64,000 bases of DNA, taken from NCBI GenBank assembly GCA_004557505.1, contig SFGZ01000001.1, forward strand, positions 366,196 to 430,195, read 5' to 3'. This document shows positions 47,508-57,925 of this stretch, one piece after another. The notes beneath the pieces are model-generated. The model made no database searches. It was not told where the DNA came from and saw only the letters and a list, made by a program, of their open reading frames with translations. Made by a program: the position numbers and the translations under genes. Source of the DNA: Coriobacteriaceae bacterium (GTDB lineage Bacteria > Actinomycetota > Coriobacteriia > Coriobacteriales > Atopobiaceae). Within the stretch, counting starts at the first letter, position 1, and each line of letters opens with the position of its first letter.

Positions 47508-48143
47508 ATGGGTCGTGTGTTGCGCGTGAGTCAGGATGTCCCCTCGCCGGAGGCGCTCGACGCTGCGGCCAAGGCCCTCGAGGCGGGCGGCGTCATTGTG
47601 TCGCCCACGGACTCCGTCTATGGCCTCGTGTGTGCGGCAACGCCAGGCAACCCTGCCCACCAGCGCATCTTTGCCATCAAAAACCGCCCGGCCGCCCAAA
47701 CGCTCCCGCTGTTCGTCGCAGATCCGGAAGACCTTCCCCGCTATGCATCGGCGGTCCCCGCCTGGGCGCTCGCGCTTGTTCGCACGTACTGGCCCGGCGC
47801 GCTCACCCTTGTGGTCACCGCCTCGGACGCCCTGCCTGCCGAGTATCTCGCGCCAACGGGTACGGTGGCGCTCCGCTGCCCCAACTCGGCGCTCGTGCGC
47901 GAGCTGGCTCGCCGCGTCGGGCCGCTTGCCCAGACCAGCGCAAACACGCACGGCGAGCCCTCGGCGACCTCGGGCTCATCGGTCGAGCCCCAGATAGTCG
48001 AAGCCGTCGACCTCGCGCTGGACGGCGGCCCCGCGCCCATCGCCATCGCCTCGACCATCGTGGACTGCACGCTCGCCGCTCCTCGCGTCCTGCGCGAGGG
48101 CGCAATCGCGGAGCGGGACGTCCTGCGCGCCGCCGGGGCCTAG
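47508..48143 (+). CDS. L-threonylcarbamoyladenylate synthase (Sua5/YrdC/TsaC)
   Basis: 211-residue enzyme making threonylcarbamoyl-AMP from threonine, bicarbonate and ATP for the t6A37 modification of ANN-decoding tRNAs. Signatures: GGVIVSPTDSVYGLVCAA, the substrate-binding IFAIKNRPAAQTLPLFVAD (K-x-R motif), YWPGALTLVVTA, GTVALRCPNSALVRELA and PLAQTSANTHGEPSAT. The length fits the TsaC/YrdC type without a Sua5 C-terminal domain. The ATG at 47508 follows GGGAGGAA. It stands between the GH101 terminator and rpiB; the 209 bp after it contain no gene. Confidence 0.92.
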   Translation: MGRVLRVSQDVPSPEALDAAAKALEAGGVIVSPTDSVYGLVCAATPGNPAHQRIFAIKNRPAAQTLPLFVADPEDLPRYASAVPAWALALVRTYWPGALTLVVTASDALPAEYLAPTGTVALRCPNSALVRELARRVGPLAQTSANTHGEPSATSGSSVEPQIVEAVDLALDGGPAPIAIASTIVDCTLAAPRVLREGAIAERDVLRAAGA

Positions 48144-48352
48144 CCACCCGGGGCCGCCCCCATGGCCCGCGGGGCGGGCCGCCCTCGCGCCGTCGGGGTC
48201 CGGCCCATCTCGCCGGCGTTCCGGGGTAGCCTTTTCGCGAAGACGCGGCTCGCGTGAGCGAATGGTCGTCGCGGCGCGTGCCTGCGCGCGCTATTCTCTA
48301 GACAAGGGTCGCGCCGTAGGCGGGCGCCTGCCAAGAGGAGAGAGGAACCCAC

Positions 48353-48826
48353 ATGCGCGTTGCCGTAGCGTCAGACCACGCAGGCTTCGATCAGAAGGGC
48401 CCCATCGTCAGGCACCTCCGCGAGGAGGGCCATGACGTCGTCGACCTTGGGCCCATATCGGACGAGCGCTGCGACTACCCGGATTTTGGCGACAAGGTCG
48501 GCCGCTACGTCGCGGCGGGCAAGGCCGAGCGCGGCGTCGTCATCTGCGGCACCGGCCTCGGCATCTCGATGACCGCCGACAAGGTGCCCGGCATCCGCGC
48601 GGCACCCGTCCAGACGGTCCAGTTCGCCCAGCTCGCGCGCAAGCACAACAACGCCAACGTCATCGGCCTCTCCGGCCGCTTCGTGCCGCTCGAGACAAAC
48701 GAGCAGATCGTCGACGCCTTCCTCACCACCGAGTTTGCGGGCGGTCGCCATGCCGGCCGCGTCGAGAAGGTCATGCGCGAGGACGACCCGTCGTTCGCCG
48801 GCGTTGGCGAGGAGTTCGGCCTGTAG
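48353..48826 (+). CDS. rpiB: Ribose-5-phosphate isomerase B
   Basis: 157 residues, RpiB/LacAB family. It interconverts ribose 5-phosphate and ribulose 5-phosphate. The N-terminal VASDHAGFDQKGPIVRHLREEGHDVVDLGP, the active-site GVVICGTGLGISMTADKVPGIRAA with the catalytic Cys, and RKHNNANVIGLSGR are all intact. The ATG at 48353 follows AGAGGAGAGAGG. A TATTCT hexamer about 55 bp upstream may be its -10. The co-directional glyA starts 72 nt downstream; the rpiB-glyA-upp-atp order is a frequent Gram-positive arrangement. Confidence 0.95.
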   Translation: MRVAVASDHAGFDQKGPIVRHLREEGHDVVDLGPISDERCDYPDFGDKVGRYVAAGKAERGVVICGTGLGISMTADKVPGIRAAPVQTVQFAQLARKHNNANVIGLSGRFVPLETNEQIVDAFLTTEFAGGRHAGRVEKVMREDDPSFAGVGEEFGL

Positions 48827-48898
48827 CCACGCGCGCGACCACCATCTGCCAGCCACCAACGTTGCGGGCCAGCCGGCCCAAGAAGGAGAGAGAGCCAT

Positions 48899-50152
48899 AT
48901 GCATCTTGAGCACCTGGGTGCCACCGATCCCGAGCTTGCCTCCGCCATCGGCGACGAGCTCACGCGAGAGCGCAACTCCATCGAACTCATCGCCTCAGAG
49001 AACTTCGTCTCGCTCTCCGTTATGGAGGCAGTCGGGTCTTTGCTCACCAACAAGTACGCCGAGGGCCTGCCCGGCCACCGCTACTACGGCGGCTGCTGGG
49101 CGGTGGACAAGGTCGAGAACCTCGCGCGCGACCGCGTGAAGAAGCTCTTCGGCGCCGCCTACGCCAACGTCCAGCCCCACTCGGGCGCCCAGGCCAACTA
49201 TGCCGCCGAGGTCGTCTTCGCCAAGCCCGGCGACACCATCATGGGCATGGCCCTCGACAACGGCGGCCACCTCACCCACGGCTCGCCCGCCAACTTCTCG
49301 GGCAAGCTCTACAACGTGGTCTCCTACGGCCTTGACCCCCAGACCGAGCGCATCGACTTCGATGACGTGGCGGCGAAGGCCGAGAAGTACCAGCCCAAGC
49401 TCATCATCGCCGGCGCGTCGGCCTACCCGCGCACCATCGACTTCGAGCGCTTCGCCCAGATCGCGCACGACAACGGCGCCGCCCTCATGGTCGATATGGC
49501 CCACATCGCGGGCCTTGTGGCCACGGGCCGCCACCCCTCGCCGGTGCCCTATGCCGACGTGGTGACCTCCACCACGCACAAGACCCTGCGCGGCCCCCGC
49601 GGCGGCATCATCCTCGCCAACGATCCCGCCATCGCCAAGAGGATCGACTCCTCGGTCTTCCCGGGCACGCAGGGCGGCCCGCTTGAGCACGTCATTGCCG
49701 GCAAGGCGGTGGCCTTCGGCGAGGCGCTGCGCCCCGAGTTCGCCGCCTACACCGATGCCATCCTCGCCAACGCGAGGGCGCTCGGTCGCGGCATGGAGTC
49801 GCGCGGCCTGAGGCTCGTGACCGGCGGCACCGACAACCACCTGCTGCTTGTCGATCTCACGCCCGCCGGAGACGTGACCGGCCGCGACGCCGAGACCGCC
49901 CTTGACGCCGTTGGCATCACGGTCAACAAGAACACCATTCCCGGCGAGCGGCGCTCTCCCTTCGTGACGAGCGGCATCCGCGTGGGCTCCGCGGCCGTCA
50001 CCACGCGCGGCTTTGGCGAGGCGGAGTGCGAGCGCATAGGCCAGCTCATCGGCGATGCCGTGACCAAGCTCGGCGAGGACGCCGTCCAAGAGCGCGTCGC
50101 CGGCGAGGTCAAAGAGCTCCTACAGGCGCACCCCCTCTACCCGGAGCTCTGA
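48899..50152 (+). CDS. glyA: Serine hydroxymethyltransferase
   Basis: 417-residue PLP enzyme interconverting serine and glycine with tetrahydrofolate as one-carbon acceptor. IELIASENFVS, GLPGHRYYGGC, NVQPHSGAQANYA, VDMAHIAGLVATG and the Schiff-base lysine in VTSTTHKTLRGPRGG are intact, as is the C-terminal SGIRVGSAAVTTRGF. The ATG at 48899 follows AGAAGGAGAGA. It works with the folate genes at 29-31 kb. No glycine riboswitch was seen in the 72-nt gap upstream. A hairpin overlaps the stop codon. Confidence 0.96.
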   Translation: MHLEHLGATDPELASAIGDELTRERNSIELIASENFVSLSVMEAVGSLLTNKYAEGLPGHRYYGGCWAVDKVENLARDRVKKLFGAAYANVQPHSGAQANYAAEVVFAKPGDTIMGMALDNGGHLTHGSPANFSGKLYNVVSYGLDPQTERIDFDDVAAKAEKYQPKLIIAGASAYPRTIDFERFAQIAHDNGAALMVDMAHIAGLVATGRHPSPVPYADVVTSTTHKTLRGPRGGIILANDPAIAKRIDSSVFPGTQGGPLEHVIAGKAVAFGEALRPEFAAYTDAILANARALGRGMESRGLRLVTGGTDNHLLLVDLTPAGDVTGRDAETALDAVGITVNKNTIPGERRSPFVTSGIRVGSAAVTTRGFGEAECERIGQLIGDAVTKLGEDAVQERVAGEVKELLQAHPLYPEL

Positions 50153-50213
50153 GAGGCAGGGGGCGGTCTCCCCGTCTCATGCATAGTCACCAAGGAGGCG
50201 GGGGAGGTCCCCC
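50151..50213 (+). terminator. Hairpins between glyA and upp
   Basis: Two G/C hairpins: GGGG with CCCC around CGGTCT, extended by GAGA/TCTC (50151-50178), and GGGGG-AGGT-CCCCC (50200-50213). The first may terminate glyA; the second lies 25 nt before the upp start and could attenuate it. No U-tracts follow. Confidence 0.4.
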
Positions 50214-50238
50214 TTGCCCCACACGGGAAGGAAGGTAC

Positions 50239-50883
50239 ATGGCAGAGTATGACGAGAGCAGGCTCACGGTTGTCGATCACCCCCTGGTGCGGCACAAGCT
50301 GGGCATCCTGAGGGACAAGCAAACGGGCACCAAGCAGTTCCGCGAGCTTGTGACCGAGCTTGCGATCTTCGAGGGATACGAGGCCATGCGCGACTTCCCG
50401 CTCGAGGACGTCGAGGTGGAGACCCCGCTCGAGAAGACCACCTGCAAGCGCATCGCCGGCAAGAAGGTCGCCATCATCCCCATCCTCCGCGCCGGCCTGG
50501 GAATGGTCGACGGCATCCTCACGCTCGTGCCCTCTGCGCGCGTGGGCCACGTTGGCATGTATCGCGACCCAAAGACCCACGTTCCACACCAGTACTACTG
50601 CAAGTTTCCGCCGGACGTTGAGAACCGCATCTGCCTTGTGGTCGACCCCATGCTCGCCACCGGAGGCTCGCTCACCGCGGCCGTCCAGTTCCTGCGCGAC
50701 GCCGGCGTGAAGGACATCCGCTGCCTCACCATCGTGTCGTGCCCCGAGGGCGTCAAGGCGGTCCTGGACTACGACCCCGACGTTCGCCTCTACACGTGCT
50801 CGGTCGACAGGTGCCTCAACGAGAGCGCCTACATCCTGCCCGGCCTGGGCGATGCCGGCGACCGCATCTACGGCACCAAGTAG
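50239..50883 (+). CDS. upp: Uracil phosphoribosyltransferase
   Basis: 214-residue pyrimidine-salvage enzyme making UMP from uracil and PRPP. VVDHPLVRHKLGILRDKQTGTKQFREL, IPILRAGLGMVDGIL, the PRPP loop VVDPMLATGGSLTAAV and the uracil-binding GDAGDRIYGTK at the C terminus are all typical. The ATG at 50239 follows GGAAGGAAGG. The downstream small membrane protein starts 2 nt after its stop codon, so the two are probably co-transcribed ahead of the ATP synthase operon. Confidence 0.96.
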   Translation: MAEYDESRLTVVDHPLVRHKLGILRDKQTGTKQFRELVTELAIFEGYEAMRDFPLEDVEVETPLEKTTCKRIAGKKVAIIPILRAGLGMVDGILTLVPSARVGHVGMYRDPKTHVPHQYYCKFPPDVENRICLVVDPMLATGGSLTAAVQFLRDAGVKDIRCLTIVSCPEGVKAVLDYDPDVRLYTCSVDRCLNESAYILPGLGDAGDRIYGTK

Positions 50884-50884
50884 C

Positions 50885-51163
50885 GTGGCCCCCCTGGTGG
50901 TCCTGGGCGTGGCGGCGGGGTTTCTCGCCGCCACGCCCGTCCTCTTCGCGCTCCACCAAGCCGCAGGGAGGGGCAACCCCTCCGTGGCGGCGGGCCTGGG
51001 GGGCATCCTGGCGTCGTTCTTTGGGATCCAGCTCGCCATCCTTGCCGTTCACCTGGCAAACCCTGCCGCCACGCTACCGTTCGGCGGCGCTGCGACGCTC
51101 TCGTTCCTTGCCATTGTGACCGCCGCGGGGCTCGCCTCGTGGCCGAGAAGCCCCCGCACATAG
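50885..51163 (+). CDS. Small three-helix membrane protein (AtpI-like position)
   Basis: About 92 residues from GTG at 50885, with three hydrophobic helices (VLGVAAGFLAATPVLFAL, GGILASFFGIQLAILAVHL, AATLSFLAIVTAAGLASW). It sits between upp and atpB, where many bacteria encode AtpI or another small F0 accessory protein. Similarity to AtpI is positional and topological only. No strong ribosome site is seen, so coupling to upp translation is assumed; an in-frame ATG at 50852 inside upp is the alternative start. The function remains a guess. Confidence 0.55.
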   Translation: MAPLVVLGVAAGFLAATPVLFALHQAAGRGNPSVAAGLGGILASFFGIQLAILAVHLANPAATLPFGGAATLSFLAIVTAAGLASWPRSPRT

Positions 51164-51182
51164 GGCTTTCCGGGGTACTCCT

Positions 51183-51379
51183 TTGGTCCTACCCTGGTAG
51201 TGCCTCGTCGGCGCCGCCTGTGCGCGCGATTTGTGTCATCCGTGCGAATTTGATGATGCCGCAGCCAGCCAAAAGGGCCGGAACGCTCGCCTTTTTGCCG
51301 GTGTTTCCCCAGCTGCCATAGGGTAAAGGCGTTGTTTTTTGAACTACGTTCAAAACATGCGTCCGAACTTGGTCCTACC
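51183..51379. promoter_or_regulatory. Palindrome and paired repeats upstream of the atp operon
   Basis: The 448-bp gap before atpB (51164-51611) carries no gene. The perfect palindrome TTTTGAAC-TAC-GTTCAAAA (51337-51355) lies between two exact copies of TTGGTCCTACC (51183-51193 and 51369-51379). Further on, GCCTT-ACG-AAGGC and a TAGAAT hexamer (51525-51530) suggest a promoter and structured leader near atpB. Confidence 0.45.
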
Positions 51380-51611
51380 GTACTCCCAAAGTGCTAACAT
51401 CCCATTCTGCTTTTTGAGCATCCGAGCCTTTGCCTTACGAAGGCGCGAGCAGAGCGCTCGGTTGCGCGGGCCTCCGTTCATTGCCGTACACGGGAGATGC
51501 GAATGACTCCCTGTGTGGAGCGAGTAGAATGGGAGCTGTACGCGCAATCGGGGGTACCTCAGAAGGCTGCCTCTCGGCTGTACGGGGACGAAGTGGAAGG
51601 AAGGACGAATA

Positions 51612-52412
51612 GTGGATGCGCTTTCCAAGCTGCCCGAGGCAATGGATGAGCTGCTCGACGGTTTCATGAGCCATGCCATCGTTGGGGATACCACGGTTGG
51701 CTTCACCCAGTACCTCTTCTGGATGTGTGTCGCCATCGCGCTGCTCCTTATCGTGATGTTCATCTTCAAGAAGAAGCAGGCCGAGAGCCTCGTGCCAAAG
51801 GGCCTGTTCGTGAACGGCGTCGAGTACGTGGTCGAGTTCGCGCGCGACGACATGTGCAAGTCGATCCTGGGCGACACCTGGAAGAAGCACTTCCCGTTCA
51901 TCACCACCCTGTTCTTCTTCATCCTCTTCAACAACATCGTGGGCATCATCCCCGGCTGCCACCCCGGTACCGGCACCATCGGCGTCACCGCGGCGCTTGC
52001 CCTCTGCTCCTTCGTCTACTTCATTGTGCTTGGCTGCAAGCGCATGGGCGTCATCGGCTATCTCAAGAGCCTTGCCCCCAGCGGCCTCGCCCTTCCCATG
52101 CGCGTCATGGTGTGGATCATCGAGCTCTTCTCGACGTTCCTCCGCCTCATCACCCTGGCCGTCCGACTCTTCTGCAACATGTTCGCGGGCCACGTGGTCA
52201 TGGGCACCTTCGCCATCCTGGCCACGCTCTTCTTCGAGCCCCTGCTGCAGGGCTTCTCGGTGGCGGCGCTTGGCAGCGCCGGCGCCTCGGTCTTCTGGGT
52301 GCTCATCCTCATCGTCATCTACCTGGTCGAGATCTTGGTTGCCGTCATCCAGGCATACGTATTCACGCTGCTCTCGGCCGTCTATATCCAGCTCGTCGAA
52401 CAGGGCGAGTAA
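51612..52412 (+). CDS. atpB: ATP synthase F0 subunit a
   Basis: 266 residues with about six hydrophobic helices. Subunit a forms the half-channels for protons next to the c ring. The essential Arg lies in FLRLITLAVRLFCNMFAGHVVMG, the most conserved block of the family, and the C-terminal helix ending VIQAYVFTLLSAVYI is typical. The GTG at 51612 (VDALSKLPEAM) has GGAAGGA upstream at rather long spacing. First gene of the atpBEFHAGDC operon, 90 nt ahead of atpE, preceded by a long untranslated region. Confidence 0.94.
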   Translation: MDALSKLPEAMDELLDGFMSHAIVGDTTVGFTQYLFWMCVAIALLLIVMFIFKKKQAESLVPKGLFVNGVEYVVEFARDDMCKSILGDTWKKHFPFITTLFFFILFNNIVGIIPGCHPGTGTIGVTAALALCSFVYFIVLGCKRMGVIGYLKSLAPSGLALPMRVMVWIIELFSTFLRLITLAVRLFCNMFAGHVVMGTFAILATLFFEPLLQGFSVAALGSAGASVFWVLILIVIYLVEILVAVIQAYVFTLLSAVYIQLVEQGE

Positions 52413-52502
52413 ATTCATTGGGCAACAAGCGGAACATGACCGCTTTTGCATAGCACGACGTCAGTGTTCGCCTGGGTCCAGGCGAGTGACAAAGGAGGAA
52501 TC

Positions 52503-52697
52503 GTGGGAGTTATCGGTTATGGTCTCGGTGTCATCGGCGCGGCTATCGGCATTGGCCTGGCGGCCTATGGTGCCACAACTTCCATGGCACGTCAGCCCGA
52601 GGTGCAGGGTCGTCTGTTTACGGTCTTCATCCTGGCCTCCGCGTTCGTCGAGGCGCTCGCCCTCATCGGCTTCGTTGTGACGCTGATCGCCTCTTAG
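52503..52697 (+). CDS. atpE: ATP synthase F0 subunit c
   Basis: 64-residue hairpin of two helices forming the rotor ring, shorter than the usual 70-85. Helix 1 has GAAIGIGLAAYGATTSMA, the polar loop RQPE, and helix 2 FILASAFVEALALIGFVV with the proton-carrying Glu50. The residues around Glu50 (VEALAL) lack the Ser/Thr typical of sodium-binding rings, so proton coupling is inferred. The GTG at 52503 follows AAAGGAGG; a longer frame upstream would add a non-hydrophobic 19-residue segment without a ribosome site. Confidence 0.93.
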   Translation: MGVIGYGLGVIGAAIGIGLAAYGATTSMARQPEVQGRLFTVFILASAFVEALALIGFVVTLIAS

Positions 52698-52740
52698 GCC
52701 CATGGGACGATACGACGTACAAGCTGAGTTGGAGGGACAT

Positions 52741-53349
52741 ATGAACAGGAACATGAAGGGGAGCGCGCGCATCGCGGCCGTCGCCGGTCTCATGCTGGGC
52801 ACGATCCTCTCGCTGCCCACCATTGCCCTCGCTGAAAGCCCCAGCGGGGCCGACCTCCTTCTGCCCAAGCCCGCGGAGTTCGCTCCCGCGCTCATCGCCT
52901 TCCTCATCATCTGGTTTATCATGGCCAAGTTCGCCTGGCCGTCGATCCTCGGGATGATGGAGAAGCGTCAGCAGAAGATCCAGGACGACATCGACTCCGC
53001 CGAGAAGTCCAGGGCGCGGGCCGCGGCCCAGGCGCAGAGCTACGAGGACAAGCTCGCCGATGCCAAGCGCAAGGCCGAGGAGATCATCTCCGAGGCCAAG
53101 AAGGAGGCCGAGGAGGAGCGCTCGCAGATCCTCGCCAAGGCGCAGCACGAGGCATCCGACATCATCGCCAAGGCGCGCGGTGCCGTTGACTCCGAGCGCC
53201 GCAAGGCCACGATCGAGCTCTCGAGCTCCGTCGTCGATCTTTCCGTGGAGATCGCGAGCAAGATCATTGGCAACGACCTTACCGAGGATCAGCAGCGCAG
53301 GCTTGCTGAGAAGTACCTCGCGGAAGTGAGCGCCCCCGATGAGCATTAA
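52741..53349 (+). CDS. atpF: ATP synthase F0 subunit b
   Basis: 202 residues, longer than the usual 155-170. An N-terminal hydrophobic segment with a signal-peptide-like end (about 8-32, LSLPTIALAES) precedes the true membrane helix (about 48-70, ALIAFLIIWFIMAKFAWPSIL), so the mature protein may be processed. The rest is a long charged coiled coil (EKRQQKIQDDIDSAEKSRARAAAQ, RKAEEIISEAKKEAEEERSQI) forming the peripheral stalk. The ATG at 52741 follows GGAGGG. It overlaps atpH by 11 nt. Confidence 0.93.
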   Translation: MNRNMKGSARIAAVAGLMLGTILSLPTIALAESPSGADLLLPKPAEFAPALIAFLIIWFIMAKFAWPSILGMMEKRQQKIQDDIDSAEKSRARAAAQAQSYEDKLADAKRKAEEIISEAKKEAEEERSQILAKAQHEASDIIAKARGAVDSERRKATIELSSSVVDLSVEIASKIIGNDLTEDQQRRLAEKYLAEVSAPDEH

Positions 53350-53812
53350 GCGACCCGAGGAAGAGAAGGCGGAGGCCTACACCAGGGCCCTGCTCGACGC
53401 GGCCCGGCAGGAGGGCCGCGCAAACGCGGACCTGGTGCAGTGGCAGCATGCCAAGAAGTTCTCGCCCGAGGTGCTGGAGACCCTCTCCGCCATGCAGGCC
53501 GAGAACGACGCGGACCTCATCGACCAGGTGGCCAAGCAGTACAAGGAGCTCCTGGACAGCGAGGACAAGACGGTGTCGGTCACCGCCACGACGGCCGTCC
53601 CCATGGACGACGCGCTGCGTGACAAGGTCCGGGCACAGTCCGAGAAGCTGCTGAACGCACCCGTCTATCTCGTTGAGCGCGTTGACCCCAGCATCCTGGG
53701 CGGCGTTCTCCTCGAGGCGCGCGGCAAGCGCATGGATGCTTCGGTGCGCGCCCAGCTCTCGCACATCAGGAAGACGCTCTCCTCGGCATTCATCGGAGGT
53801 GAAGAGCAGTGA
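53339..53812 (+). CDS. atpH: ATP synthase F1 subunit delta
   Basis: 157 residues, somewhat shorter than the typical 175-180. Delta links the peripheral stalk to the top of the alpha/beta hexamer. The C-terminal portion VERVDPSILGGVLLEARGKRMDASVRAQLSHIRKTL contains the family hallmark (D-P-S-I/L-x-G-G). The N-terminal helical domain YTRALLDAARQEGRANADL is less conserved. Overlaps atpF by 11 nt upstream and atpA by 4 nt downstream, indicating translational coupling through the operon. Confidence 0.92.
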   Translation: MSIKRPEEEKAEAYTRALLDAARQEGRANADLVQWQHAKKFSPEVLETLSAMQAENDADLIDQVAKQYKELLDSEDKTVSVTATTAVPMDDALRDKVRAQSEKLLNAPVYLVERVDPSILGGVLLEARGKRMDASVRAQLSHIRKTLSSAFIGGEEQ

Positions 53813-55503
53813 CAGAGAACGAGCAGGTCGCCATCGACTCGTCGATCAGCTCTGAGCGCATCATAGGCACCCTGCGCGAGCAGCTTTCCGCCATCAACGC
53901 AACGGTCGACCGCCAGGAGGCGTCGGTCGTCACGCAGGTGGGCGACGGCATCGCGTATGTCTCCGGCCTCAAGACCGCCATGGCGGGCGAGCTTCTGCAG
54001 TTCACGAGCTCTGTTACGGGCCGCAGCGTCTATGGCCTGGCGCAGAACCTCGAGGAGACCAGGGTTGGCACCGTCCTCTTCGGCGACGTCGACTCCATCA
54101 AGGAGGGCGACGAGTGCCGCACGACCGGCCACGTCATGGACATCCCCGTTGGCCACGCGATGCTCGGCCGCGTGGTGAACCCTCTGGGCCAGCCCATCGA
54201 CGGCCTTGGCCCCATCGACTCCAAGCACCGCCGCCCCATCGAGTTCAAGGCCCCCGGCATCATGGCGCGCCAGCCGGTCTGCGAGCCCGTGCTCACGGGC
54301 CTTCTCGCCATCGACGCCATGGTGCCCATCGGCCGTGGCCAGCGCGAGCTCATCATTGGCGACCGCAAGACGGGCAAGACCTCTATTGCCATCGACACCA
54401 TCGTGAACCAGCGCGACACGGACATGCTCTGCATCTACGTGGCCATCGGCCAGAAGGCCTCGACGGTCGCCTCGATCAGGGAGTCCCTGGCAAGCCGCGG
54501 CGTGCTCGACAAGACGGTCATCGTTGCCGCCACTGCCGCGGACTCCGCGCCGCTGCAGTACATCGCCCCCATGGCCGGCGCGGCCATCGGCGAGTACTTC
54601 ATGTACAACGACGCCAACGGCGACCCCGCGGATGCCGCGCACCCCGGCTCTCACGTCCTCGTGGTGTACGACGACCTCTCCAAGCAGGCCGTGGCCTATC
54701 GCCAGATGTCGCTCACGCTGCACCGTCCGCCCGGACGCGAGGCATATCCCGGCGACATCTTCTACCTGCACTCCCGTCTCCTCGAGCGCGCATGCAAGCT
54801 GTCCGACGAGAACGGCGGCGGCTCGTTGACGGCGCTCCCCATCATCGAGACGCAGGAGGGTGACGTCTCCGCCTACATCCCCACCAACGTGATCTCCATC
54901 ACCGACGGCCAGATCTACCTGCAGACCAACCTCTTCTTCCAGGGCCAGCGCCCCGCCGTCGACGTGGGCATCTCGGTCTCCAGGGTTGGCGGCGACGCCC
55001 AGTACAAGGCCATGAAGCAGGTTGCCGGCACGCTGCGCCTGGACCTTGCCGCCTATCGCGACAAGCAGGCCTTCGCGCAGTTTGGCTCCGACCTGGACGC
55101 CACCACGCAGTACCAGCTCAACCATGGTGCCCATATGATGGAGCTCCTCAAGCAGGGCCGTTTTGCAGCCCTCGCCGCACCCGACGAGATCATCGCGGTC
55201 TTCGCCGGCAAGGAGGACTTCCTCGACGACATCGACCTCAACCACGTGAGCCTGTTCCGCGACGGGCTTGCCGAGCACATGGCCGACAGGCACCCCGCCC
55301 TTCGCGCCTCCCTCCTCGAGGGCAAGATCTCCGAGGACCAGGAGCGCCGCCTCAGGGAGCATATCGCGCACTACAAGGCCCAGTTCATGCTTGAGCACCC
55401 CAATAAGGCCAAGGAGCGCGACGTCGAGCATTTCGCCGAGAAGACCGAGGCTCCCGAGAGCATGACGGGGCCCGCCCGGGACGCGGAGAAGGGCCGGGAG
55501 TAG
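53809..55503 (+). CDS. atpA: ATP synthase F1 subunit alpha
   Basis: 564 residues. Non-catalytic nucleotide-binding subunit. The N-terminal beta barrel is followed by Walker A GDRKTGKTSIAID (near 184), HVLVVYDDLSKQA (Walker B), HRPPGREAYPGDIFYLHSRLLERA and the arginine-finger region QGQRPAVDVGISVSRVGG, all conserved. A charged extension of about 40 residues (EHPNKAKERDVEHFAEKT and beyond) follows the usual C terminus. The start is GTG 53809, overlapping the atpH stop. atpG follows after 6 nt. Confidence 0.96.
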   Translation: MTENEQVAIDSSISSERIIGTLREQLSAINATVDRQEASVVTQVGDGIAYVSGLKTAMAGELLQFTSSVTGRSVYGLAQNLEETRVGTVLFGDVDSIKEGDECRTTGHVMDIPVGHAMLGRVVNPLGQPIDGLGPIDSKHRRPIEFKAPGIMARQPVCEPVLTGLLAIDAMVPIGRGQRELIIGDRKTGKTSIAIDTIVNQRDTDMLCIYVAIGQKASTVASIRESLASRGVLDKTVIVAATAADSAPLQYIAPMAGAAIGEYFMYNDANGDPADAAHPGSHVLVVYDDLSKQAVAYRQMSLTLHRPPGREAYPGDIFYLHSRLLERACKLSDENGGGSLTALPIIETQEGDVSAYIPTNVISITDGQIYLQTNLFFQGQRPAVDVGISVSRVGGDAQYKAMKQVAGTLRLDLAAYRDKQAFAQFGSDLDATTQYQLNHGAHMMELLKQGRFAALAAPDEIIAVFAGKEDFLDDIDLNHVSLFRDGLAEHMADRHPALRASLLEGKISEDQERRLREHIAHYKAQFMLEHPNKAKERDVEHFAEKTEAPESMTGPARDAEKGRE

Positions 55504-55509
55504 CGAGCG

Positions 55510-56426
55510 ATGGCCAACCTTCGCGAAATACAGCGGCGCATGTCCTCCATCAAGAGCACCATGCAGATCACGCGCACCATGGAGATGATCTCCACTGCGC
55601 GCATCCGCTCGGCGCTCAAGAAGGCCGAGGAGGCCACCCCGTACAAGGAAGCCATCACCAACATGCTCGCGAACGTCGCGGGTGCCGGCTTCGATGACGC
55701 GCAGCCACTGCTCCGCAGCCGCTCGGTCGAGAAGAGCGTCCTGTTCATTCTCGTCGCCTCCGACCGTGGCCTTGCGGGCGGCTTCAACCTGCTCCAGCAG
55801 CGCGTCGTCGAGCATGAGATGGCCGCACTCAAGGAGCGGGGCGTCTCGTCCGAGCTCATCACGTGTGGCAGGAAGCCCACCGAGTACTTCACCTTCCGCA
55901 AGATGAAGCCCGTGATGTCCTTCGTGGGCATCTCGTCCGAGCCCAACCAGGACGAGGCGGACCGCATCGCCACGTACGTGATGGACGCCTACGCCTCCGG
56001 CCGCATCGACCGTGCCGTGCTGTGCTACTGGCACGCCAAGAACCGTGTCGATCAGACGCAGGTCACCGAGCAGCTGCTTCCCGTCACGCAGGAGAAGCTC
56101 ATGATGCCCAACGCGCCCCGCGCGAAGGAGGCCCTTTCGGAGGTGGACCACAAGTTCTACTCCGACTATACCTTCGAGCCCTCGGCGCATGAGGTCCTGG
56201 GCTATCTGATGCCCGCCTATATCAAGACAGTCATCTTCCACGCGCTTCTCGACTCGGCTGCTGCCGAGCACGCCGCCCGCCGTCGTGCCATGCAGTCGGC
56301 CACCGATAACGCGAAAGAGGTCCTGAGCTCGCTCGGCCGCACCTATAACCGCGAGCGCCAGGGCGCCATCACCACCGAGCTGACCGAGATCATTGGCGGT
56401 GCGGCTGCATTGGAGGACAGCTACTA

Positions 56427-56427
<1 letters not shown>
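55510..56427 (+). CDS. atpG: ATP synthase F1 subunit gamma
   Basis: 305 residues, central rotor shaft. The N-terminal coiled-coil strand LREIQRRMSSIKSTMQITRTMEMISTARI and the C-terminal partner AAEHAARRRAMQSATDNAKEVLSSLGRTYNRERQGAITTELTEIIGGAAAL carry the family signature. The middle Rossmann-like domain (SVLFILVASDRGLAGGFN) is typical. The ATG at 55510 follows GGGAG at suitable spacing. Its last base is shared with the atpD start (TAATG). Confidence 0.95.
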
Positions 56428-57917
<1,490 letters not shown>

Positions 57918-57925
57918 GAAGACAC

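Noticed and set aside
48827..48898. Glycine riboswitch upstream of glyA
   Set aside because: The 72-nt gap is too short for the aptamer and lacks its conserved core.
53665..56271. 868-codon open frame antisense to atpA and atpG
   Set aside because: Spans two proven genes on the opposite strand; no motif or ribosome site.
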